Positions 57,718 to 64,000 of a stretch of DNA of 64,000 nt are shown here, piece after piece. Made by a program: the position numbers and the translations under genes. The DNA comes from Streptomyces avicenniae. Its GTDB lineage: Bacteria > Actinomycetota > Actinomycetes > Streptomycetales > Streptomycetaceae. Position 1 is the stretch's first letter; each line of letters starts with the position of its first letter. Under the pieces are notes generated by a model that had not been told where the DNA came from, ran no database searches, and saw only the letters and a list, made by a program, of their open reading frames with translations. The stretch is taken from the NCBI RefSeq assembly GCF_000719135.1, contig NZ_JOEK01000009.1:62001-126000 (forward strand), in the 5' to 3' direction.

Positions 57718-58160
57718 GGGAGTACCTCGCAGTATTCGGGGGTCGTCGGCCCAGGTCCGGGCTGACACGTCCATGGATAACCGCCGACGTGGGAGGGGTT
57801 CAAGTAAGGCATTCCCTGTGCGGGTTAGTAGGGAAGAAGGACGATGCGATGGTGGAATCCGCGGAATGTCCCGGCCGGGTGACCCCTTTTCCCGTCACCC
57901 GGCCGTCGCACCGCGCTGACCTGGGGTTTCCCGCGCCCGTCCGTGAAGGCGGCGCTGCGGAGCGCGACGTCGGATTTCCTCGGTCCCCGCGCCTCGGGAC
58001 GAAAGTCCCGGGCCCCCTGGCATTACCTCTCCCCTAAGCGCGGTAGTGGGCCGGGAAAAGCGTGTGAGCAGCGCCACCGGAAAGGGGCGCGGCGGCGCCG
58101 AGGCCGCCGCACGCCGCGCCATGATCGCGCTCCATGGCGTCACGGGAACGGGGGCCGTGG
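57718..58160 (-). other. 443-base leader of the M23 gene
   Basis: No supported gene. It contains a strong 12-base hairpin at 57872 and a smaller CGGGAC-GAAA-GTCCCG hairpin near 57993. Such folded leaders precede cell-wall hydrolase genes controlled by c-di-AMP riboswitches, but the sequence hallmarks of that class are not apparent. Confidence 0.4.
57872..57905. repeat. strong hairpin in the M23 upstream region
   Basis: CGGCCGGGTGAC-N10-GTCACCCGGCCG, a 12-base perfect stem about 155-190 bases ahead of the M23 start. It could be an attenuator, part of a folded leader or a terminator for a transcript from the right. Confidence 0.6.
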
Positions 58161-59123
58161 TCAGTTCAGCGCGCCGCTGAAGCCGCTGTAGATCTCCGTG
58201 GCCTCGCAGAAGGCGAACCCGAGGTGGCCCGCGAGCGCCAGGGCCTCGTCGATCCGGTCCAGCTCGAACGCGCAGCCCTCCCCCCAGCCGTCCCGTTCGG
58301 CGGGGGCCACCAGCGCCGGGCGCTCCGCGCGCAGCCGCGCCCGCAGCGCGGGCACGTCGGCCGCCGCCACCAGGCCGCCGACCATGTCGTTCTCCACGAT
58401 GGTGGGCGGCGCGAACCAGGTGAGGTCGGGGAACTCGTCCCACAGCGGCGCGAGCAGCTCCGTGGGCGCGGAGAACTCCGCCGTGGACGTCCCCGCGCGC
58501 TCGCACAGCGTGCTCGGCCAGGTGTATCCGCGGGACATCCAGCCGGGCACGAGGGCGGCCGAGAAGGCGACGACCGCCATGGGTATCTCCCGCTCGACCA
58601 GGCCCGTGGGCGGGTACGTCTCGCCGGACTCGGGGTCGCGCACCGTGTCCTTTCCTGCACGCAGCGCCGCGACGGCCGCGCGCAGGACCCGCACGCGGTA
58701 GCTGATCTCGCGCCGCAGCTCCGCCTCGGACGGCACCTCGTCACGTGGCGGCGCGGGCACGTCGGCCAGGCCGGGGTGGAGCGCGGCCAGCGTCTCCCTG
58801 GCCAGCTCGTCCGCCGCCTCGTAGGGGGTGCCGATCCAGCGCAGCACACCGGCGGTGACGGCGGCGGGGTCGTCCCCGGTGACGAGGAAGGGGCGGCCCC
58901 AGACGTACAGCTGGGCGTCGAAGGCGTCGATGTCCTGCTCGCTCGCCGCCTCGAACGCCTTGAGCGCCCACTGCTTGGCGCGGAAGCCGGTGCGGCGCGT
59001 GGCGGCGGCGCGGGCGAGGAGGTCGTCCAGGGCGTCGTCCGGGCCCTGCCCGGCGATGTACGGCAGCAGGCGCCCCTGGACGAGGGGCAGGTCCACGGGG
59101 TGGAAGCTCGTGTCGAATCCCAT
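58161..59123 (-). CDS. conserved hypothetical protein
   Basis: 320 residues starting M-G-F-D-T-S-F-H-P-V-D, cytoplasmic, helix-rich in the middle. It contains R-E-I-S-Y-R-V-R-V-L-R and C-E-A-T-E-I-Y-S-G-F-S-G near the end. ATG 59123 has a weak GGCTCC upstream. No family recognised. Confidence 0.65.
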   Translation of the reverse strand: MGFDTSFHPVDLPLVQGRLLPYIAGQGPDDALDDLLARAAATRRTGFRAKQWALKAFEAASEQDIDAFDAQLYVWGRPFLVTGDDPAAVTAGVLRWIGTPYEAADELARETLAALHPGLADVPAPPRDEVPSEAELRREISYRVRVLRAAVAALRAGKDTVRDPESGETYPPTGLVEREIPMAVVAFSAALVPGWMSRGYTWPSTLCERAGTSTAEFSAPTELLAPLWDEFPDLTWFAPPTIVENDMVGGLVAAADVPALRARLRAERPALVAPAERDGWGEGCAFELDRIDEALALAGHLGFAFCEATEIYSGFSGALN

Positions 59124-59261
59124 GATCGCGGAGCCTAGCGGCGGGGTCCGACAACCACCCCCGCCCACCGGACGCGCGGGCGTTCCCCGTCGGACCCGGC
59201 AGGCCCGCTGCGCTGGCCGAGGACGGGCAAGGGGACCGGCCGACGGAACGGACAGTCCTCC

Positions 59262-59684
59262 TCATGCTCCGCGTTCAGCGGCAAAGAGGATGTGAGTGCC
59301 ACCGTCACGGGCTCCCTCCGCCGCACACGCGGCAGCCTCCCGATCGAGGAACTGCTGCCATCGAGATGGATCGGCCTCCATCTCCGTGAGGAGTTCGAGG
59401 TTGTGCAGGCTGGCCCAGTTGCTGGCAGAGCCGTCGATCAGTGCGGCGCCGGTCCCTGCGACCAGATCGACGATCTCCGACCATGTGAACATGCGGCAGA
59501 CGTGCTCCATCCCGGGTACGTGGCGCAGATCACCGGTACGCAGGACCTGGTCGCCGACGTCGGCGCCGTGCTCGGCTTCGAGGTCGGTGGCGCCGGGCAG
59601 CCGGGCGCGCCAGGTTCCCCACAGGGACATGACCGAGGCGACGACGACTCCCCCCGGCCGCACCACGCGGACGAGCTCGGCCAT
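59262..59684 (-). pseudogene. SAM-dependent methyltransferase, 5'-truncated
   Basis: 140 codons. The frame begins inside a class I methyltransferase: M-A-E-L-V-R-V-V-R-P-G-G-V-V-V-A-S corresponds to the post-motif-III strand, with a lid-like region after it. The SAM-binding N-terminal half is absent and the upstream DNA belongs to the divergent kinase gene. An AAAGGAG-like site is present before the ATG, so a short product might still be made. Confidence 0.75.
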
Positions 59685-59751
59685 GGCCTGCTGCTCCTTT
59701 CATGAGAGGCTTGCCCAAGCTCCCGATCATGACCACGGACGGGCAGGCAAG

Positions 59752-60762
59752 GTGGGGAAAGTTCGCCCCGGGTGGCGCCCGGACAATCTTCGACGGCAGC
59801 GCGAGGCTCACGGTCTGACGCTGGAAGGCGCGGGCGAACGTCTACGCGACGTGGCCCGGGCCGCCGGACTGGCCGTACCGGCCGCAAATTTCCAGACGCT
59901 CTGGCAGCACGAGCAGGGTGAGGTCTACCCCGGGCCGCACTACCGGCGGGCATATTGTCTCCTGTACCGCGCGACCGAGCCTGAACTCGGCTTCCGGCGT
60001 GCTCTGCCGAACGAGGCCACCAAGCTCGGATTCACCGCGTCGAGCGAACCGCACGACGGATCCCACGTCCTGGCGGTGGAACGCGCACTGCTCCAACTCG
60101 TACCCGGCACCGAAGACATCGACGGGCCCGGCGTGCAGCAGCGGATCCTCGACGCCTGGAAACGACGTCATACGGGCGGCGATCCGAACAGGCCGACGCT
60201 GATGATGGTCGGCGGCTATGCGGGCAGCGGGAAGTCGGAGTTCTCCCGCTTCATATCCCAACTCACCGGCTGGCCCGTCCTCGACAAGGACTCGATCACA
60301 CGTCCTCTTGTCGAGCGTCTCCTGGTGGCGATGGGCAGCGAGCCCAACGACCGGCACACCGACCTCTACCGGAACAGAATCCGCCCGCTTGAGTACCAGT
60401 GCCTGCTGGAAACCGCATACGCGAACATCGACTGCGCGATCAGCACCGTGCTCACCGCGCCGTTCCTCGCCGAGGCGACCGATCCGCGGTGGATGCGGCG
60501 GCTGATCAACCGCTGCGAAGCGCGCGGCGTCACCGTCGTCGTGGTCTGGGTCGAGTGCGACCTCGACACCATGCACGAGTACATCGGCTTCCGCTCCGCG
60601 GCCCGGGACAGCTGGAAGCTCCAGAACTGGGCGACGTACGTAGCAGGAATCGATCTGGAACTGCGCCCCGTCGTCCCCCACCTGATCGTCGATAACCGGC
60701 TCGGCGCCGCGATCTCGTTCACGGATCAGGTACGCCTGGTCTTCGGCACGGTGTTCCTGTGA
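59752..60762 (+). CDS. XRE-type HTH plus P-loop kinase fusion
   Basis: 336 residues. An N-terminal XRE-like domain (about 5-70; L-R-R-Q-R-E-A-H-G-L-T-L and L-W-Q-H-E-Q-G-E-V-Y-P-G-P-H-Y) is joined to an AAA_33-type kinase: P-loop G-G-Y-A-G-S-G-K-S-E at about 150, then L-D-K-D-S-I-T and V-V-V-V-W-V-E-C-D. The GTG start is inferred from the domain edge. The stop overlaps the next gene as GTGA. Confidence 0.75.
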   Translation: MGKVRPGWRPDNLRRQREAHGLTLEGAGERLRDVARAAGLAVPAANFQTLWQHEQGEVYPGPHYRRAYCLLYRATEPELGFRRALPNEATKLGFTASSEPHDGSHVLAVERALLQLVPGTEDIDGPGVQQRILDAWKRRHTGGDPNRPTLMMVGGYAGSGKSEFSRFISQLTGWPVLDKDSITRPLVERLLVAMGSEPNDRHTDLYRNRIRPLEYQCLLETAYANIDCAISTVLTAPFLAEATDPRWMRRLINRCEARGVTVVVVWVECDLDTMHEYIGFRSAARDSWKLQNWATYVAGIDLELRPVVPHLIVDNRLGAAISFTDQVRLVFGTVFL

Positions 60763-61319
60763 TCCACGGCATTCTGCTGTACGGACCGCCAGCGGCAGGC
60801 AAGGACACGGTCACGGCGGCATTGGGCGAGCTCGACCCACGGTACGTGCCCTTCGCCCGGCTCAAGATCGGTGGCGGGAAGACGACGGGATACCGGATGG
60901 GCACGCCGGAACAGCTGACCGTCCTGGAGGCGAACGGCGGCGTCGTCTACCGCAACGAGCGGTACGGCAACGTCTACGTCGTGGACCGGCCCGGCCTCGA
61001 AGGCGCCGCGAACGGAGGGAGGACACCCGTCGTCCACCTCGGCCAGATGGCAGGGATGGAGCAGGTGAGCGCCCGCTTTCCCGCGCGCTGGGCCCGTGTT
61101 CTGCTCTGGTGCTCCAAAGAATCCACGGCACGGCGATCAGCGCAGCGGAGCGATACCGACACGGCGGCTCGGCTGACCGCCTGGGACGCCACCGAGGCAG
61201 ACCTTGCCGCGCATCCGCAGGCGCGGTGGGAGGTGCGGGTGGACACGGATGTGACGGCTCCTCAGGAAGCGGCACGAAGGATCGACGCGGTCGTCCGGAC
61301 CATCACACCTCACCTCTGA
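60759..61319 (+). CDS. small P-loop kinase (guanylate-kinase-like)
   Basis: 186 residues. Walker A L-L-Y-G-P-P-A-A-G-K-D-T near the N-terminus and Y-R-N-E-R-Y-G-N-V-Y-V-V-D in the middle resemble nucleoside-monophosphate kinases. GTGA overlap with the HTH-kinase gene makes it a coupled pair. The substrate is unknown. Confidence 0.75.
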   Translation: MIHGILLYGPPAAGKDTVTAALGELDPRYVPFARLKIGGGKTTGYRMGTPEQLTVLEANGGVVYRNERYGNVYVVDRPGLEGAANGGRTPVVHLGQMAGMEQVSARFPARWARVLLWCSKESTARRSAQRSDTDTAARLTAWDATEADLAAHPQARWEVRVDTDVTAPQEAARRIDAVVRTITPHL

Positions 61320-61363
61320 CCACTCGAACGCCTCACCGGCAAGGCCACACCGGCGCAGCCGAC

Positions 61364-62212
61364 TCAGCTCGGATCGTCCCTTTCCGCGCGCAGCGCCTCC
61401 AGCGCCTCGGTGACATCGAGCGACGCGTCCTTGCAACTGTCCCATCGGGCGAGCGTCTCGGCAGCCGCGTGCATGAGGGCGTCCGGCAACCCGGCGGCGG
61501 CGAGCAGAGCGGCCGTGTCCTCGATCTCCGGGCCCCAGCGCCAGGCGCGGGCAGCGGTCTTGGGGATGTAGTCGGTCTCGACGAGATAGCTGCCGGTGCG
61601 CTCGGCCGCGATCGCCAGCAGTTCGTCACCGACGCCGTATGCATCGGCCGCCCCGTAAGCCACGGCGGCCAGCACACGGGAGACCTTCTGGTAGCTGGAG
61701 TACGCGAGCTTCAGCGCGGAGGCTGCGCCGAGGCGGTCACCGACGATGTGCGTCCGTACATCGGTGCCCGCGAACAGTTCGACGATCCGGTCGGTGTGTC
61801 CGGCGGCAGCAGCCAGGTAGAGCATCGGCGACTTGCCTCCCACCGGGGGCGACCCGACAACCGCGGCATCGACGACCGGCGTCGGGCCCAAGGAGTCGGC
61901 GATGCGCTGCACGCGGAACGGCGCCACGGCATTCGCCTCGACGTAGACCGCTTCCGAACCGGTCCGCAACTCCGCCACGTCGGCTGCGATCTGCTCGGAA
62001 GCGGCTGGCGGACAGAGGGACAGCATCACCTCGGAACGGGCGACGATCTCGGGCAGTCCGGCGGCTCGAAGGCCGGCGTCCTGTGCTCGGCGTCGGGTCG
62101 CGTCGCTGCGGCCGTCGGGACACCAGAGCACCGTGTGGCCCCGAAGGCGTAGTTGTGCGCCGAAGGCGGCCCCCATGCTGCCGGGGTGTAGAAGCCCCAC
62201 AACCACCGTCAT
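61364..62212 (-). CDS. NAD(P)-dependent oxidoreductase with DUF1932 domain
   Basis: 282 residues. Rossmann loop G-L-L-H-P-G-S-M-G and the C-terminal DUF1932 (L-K-L-A-Y-S-S-Y-Q-K) as in 6-phosphogluconate-dehydrogenase-like proteins. The start overlaps the HAD stop as ATGA. Confidence 0.85.
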   Translation of the reverse strand: MTVVVGLLHPGSMGAAFGAQLRLRGHTVLWCPDGRSDATRRRAQDAGLRAAGLPEIVARSEVMLSLCPPAASEQIAADVAELRTGSEAVYVEANAVAPFRVQRIADSLGPTPVVDAAVVGSPPVGGKSPMLYLAAAAGHTDRIVELFAGTDVRTHIVGDRLGAASALKLAYSSYQKVSRVLAAVAYGAADAYGVGDELLAIAAERTGSYLVETDYIPKTAARAWRWGPEIEDTAALLAAAGLPDALMHAAAETLARWDSCKDASLDVTEALEALRAERDDPS

Positions 62213-62883
62213 GACGCGATCCCTACGTGATCGGCCGTACGCAGGAGCAGGATGTCGATAGCAGCACGCACATGAGGAACCGTGTGGTCCGGGGCAGGAG
62301 CCTGCGGTGCCCGCCCATGGCCGTTGGCCACCCAGATGGTGTGCAGCCCCGCCGAGCGACCTCCGACGATGTCGGTGCCGGGGTCGTCACCCACCATCCA
62401 TCCCCCCTCGCCCGGTACGGCCCCACAACGGGCGAGGGCCATCTCGAAATGCCGCATCTCGGGTTTACGCGCGCCTACTTCCTCGGAAACGACGACGCCA
62501 TCGACATGTTCGGCGATGCCCGTGGCCCTCAGCTTGGCCCATTGGATGTCCGCGGCACCATTGGTCGCCACCCCCACCCGCCAGCCCGCGGCACGCAGTT
62601 CGTCCAGGCCGCCGAGGACCTCGGCGGGGCACGACACCCTTGCCGCGATCTCGGAACGGTAGGAACGCCACAGCTCGGGGGTCGGCGCCGAAAGCCGGAG
62701 GCGCGTGCGGATCGCGTCGAAGGTGGACGGGCTGGCCCGCTCGGCCAGCATGCCCAGGACGTACGTCCGCTCCTCGTCCCCCAGACCGTGCCGGGTGGTG
62801 AACTCAGCAGCCCAGTCGGCCAGCTTTCCCGCCCGGTCCACGAGGGTGTTGTCGAGATCGAAGAGAACCGCAAGGCGCCGCAC
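62209..62883 (-). CDS. HAD-superfamily phosphatase
   Basis: 224 residues. Motif I D-L-D-N-T (Asp nucleophile), motif II A-T-N-G, motif III Lys in A-R-K-P-E-M, motif IV G-D-D-P-G-T-D. GTG 62883 with AGGGTGA upstream. It is coupled to the DUF1932 gene and convergent with the kinase pair. Confidence 0.92.
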   Translation of the reverse strand: MRRLAVLFDLDNTLVDRAGKLADWAAEFTTRHGLGDEERTYVLGMLAERASPSTFDAIRTRLRLSAPTPELWRSYRSEIAARVSCPAEVLGGLDELRAAGWRVGVATNGAADIQWAKLRATGIAEHVDGVVVSEEVGARKPEMRHFEMALARCGAVPGEGGWMVGDDPGTDIVGGRSAGLHTIWVANGHGRAPQAPAPDHTVPHVRAAIDILLLRTADHVGIAS

Positions 62884-63008
62884 AGCTTCACCCTAATGAA
62901 CTCGCGGCCGTCGGTCGTGGTGATCGCCGGGATTGTCGCCGGGGTGGGTCCGGTCGGCGAGAGCGTGCCGGGGCGACCGCCGAAGCAGTCGGACGCCCGG
63001 GATGCGGG

Positions 63009-63932
63009 TCAGAGCTGAGGAGGGGAGACGGGTGGGGGCGGCGGGGCTCCGGGCCGTTCCTGGTCCCAGTCGGCCCGGCCTCCCGCCCCCAGCACGTGGG
63101 CGGCCAGGCGCAGGTCGTCGTCGGGCGGTCCTGAGAAGACGCGGCGGGCGACGCCCGAGACGAGGAGGGGCAGCAGCGGGCGCAGGGGCTGCACGAGGCG
63201 CAGCCACGGGGGCGCGTAGACGCTGGTGGCGCGGCGCCGGATGCCGTGGGTCAGCCACGCCGCGACACGGTCGGAGGTGTAGACGCGCTGGGCGAAGGCG
63301 GGCTGGTGGGAGCGCAGCGCGCGCAGCACGGGGTGTTCGTCGAGGGCGTCGATCATGTCGGTGCCGGTCCAGTGGAGGTAGGCGATGCCGACATCGACGC
63401 CCTCGGGGCGCAGTTCGGTGCGCAGGGCCTGGGCGAAGGACTCGACCCCGGTCTTGGAGGCGCAGTAGGCGCTCATCAGGGGTGCGGACCCGAAGGAGGC
63501 GGTGGAGGCGATCTGGAGGAAGTAGCCGCCGGTCTCCACGAGTTGGGGCAGGAAGACGCGGGCGGTGTTCGCACTGCCGATGAGATTGACCTCGATGACG
63601 CGGTTGAACAGCGCGGTCTCGCTGGCGGCGAAGGAGCCCGCGATGGCGATCCCGGCGTTGGCCACGACCACCGACGCGGGGCCGAGCCGCGCCCGCACGG
63701 CGCGCGCGGTGCCGAGCAACGTCGGCTCGTCGGTGACATCGACCTCGAAGCAGCAGGTCTCCGTGGGCAGTCCGGCGGCCACCTGGCGCAGCGACTCCAG
63801 CTCCCGCCCCAGCAGGGCCACCCGCAGCCCGCACCCGGCGAGACGGCGCGCCGTCGCGGCCCCCACCCCTCGCGCCGCGCCGGTGACCACCGCCACCCGC
63901 CCGAACGGCCGGTCCTGACCCATCGGCCCCAT
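63009..63932 (-). CDS. short-chain dehydrogenase/reductase
   Basis: 307 residues. T-G-A-A-R-G-V-G cofactor loop, V-A-N-A-G, catalytic A-S-T-A-S-F, Tyr/Lys in Y-C-A-S-K. A C-terminal hydrophobic stretch (L-R-P-L-L-P-L-L-V-S-G-V) may contact the membrane. ATG 63932 follows GGGAGG; earlier in-frame starts lack a site. Confidence 0.9.
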   Translation of the reverse strand: MGPMGQDRPFGRVAVVTGAARGVGAATARRLAGCGLRVALLGRELESLRQVAAGLPTETCCFEVDVTDEPTLLGTARAVRARLGPASVVVANAGIAIAGSFAASETALFNRVIEVNLIGSANTARVFLPQLVETGGYFLQIASTASFGSAPLMSAYCASKTGVESFAQALRTELRPEGVDVGIAYLHWTGTDMIDALDEHPVLRALRSHQPAFAQRVYTSDRVAAWLTHGIRRRATSVYAPPWLRLVQPLRPLLPLLVSGVARRVFSGPPDDDLRLAAHVLGAGGRADWDQERPGAPPPPPVSPPQL

Positions 63933-64000
63933 CGCTGCCTCCCTGGCGAGCGCACGGCCCCGTACCGCACCCGGCCAGTCGATCACGCGCCGTGCCGCGG

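Noticed and set aside
57718..58160. c-di-AMP (ydaO-type) riboswitch upstream of the M23 gene
   Set aside because: The conserved sequence blocks I would expect are not found on the minus strand, although hairpins are present.

Overview
The window is very G+C-rich. Its ribosome binding sites (GGAGG-type), frequent GTG starts, ATGA/GTGA overlaps and gene families (DUF397/DUF5753, DUF2252, SpoIIE phosphatase with PAS/GAF, many TetR/MocR/IclR regulators) point to a Streptomyces or close relative. I see no rRNA, tRNA, CRISPR or phage structural genes. It reads as an accessory or chromosome-arm segment.

Layout. (1) 1-562: 3' part of a beta-propeller (lactonase-like) gene. (2) 645-14149: two divergent operons around an IclR regulator. 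Leftward: a Dpp-type ABC importer, an amidase-signature enzyme, a barbiturase/cyanuric-acid-hydrolase (Toblerone-fold) enzyme and an ornithine-cyclodeaminase-like protein. Rightward: IclR, a degenerate phosphoribosyltransferase-like protein, an M20 N-carbamoyl hydrolase and a dihydroorotase/hydantoinase-like enzyme. Together this looks like uptake and hydrolytic opening of a cyclic ureide or pyrimidine. (3) 14184-14618: IS5-type transposase fragment. (4) 14716-23801: a D-cycloserine biosynthetic cluster (dcsA, B, C, D, E and G homologues, an SDR, a PLP-dependent MocR regulator and an EamA exporter). Predicted route: Arg to N-hydroxy-Arg (DcsA), to hydroxyurea (DcsB); Ser to O-acetyl-Ser (DcsE), to O-ureido-L-Ser (DcsD), to the D-isomer (DcsC), to D-cycloserine (DcsG).

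(5) 24860-30357: TPR regulator, an unusual radical SAM enzyme with a TTA codon and a translationally coupled 55-residue protein, an MFS exporter and an aminoglycoside-phosphotransferase-like kinase. (6) 30549-34297: an XRE/DUF5753 regulator with three DUF397 genes and a GHKL-like protein, next to broken 3' ends of three genes whose intact relatives are in this window (DUF397, dihydroorotase, GH97). (7) 34472-41404: GH97 and GH95 glycosidases flanking an MFS transporter. (8) 42014-57717: housekeeping and accessory genes: SpoU methylase, two TetR-flanked Pip/YhgE-like membrane proteins, SDR, GNAT, P450 plus ferredoxin with TetR and a perfect operator, a secreted protein, DUF2252, SpoIIE phosphatase plus B12-binding protein, M23 peptidase. 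(9) 58161-63932: a conserved hypothetical, then a methyltransferase fragment, an HTH-P-loop kinase plus second kinase, a DUF1932 dehydrogenase, a HAD phosphatase and an SDR.
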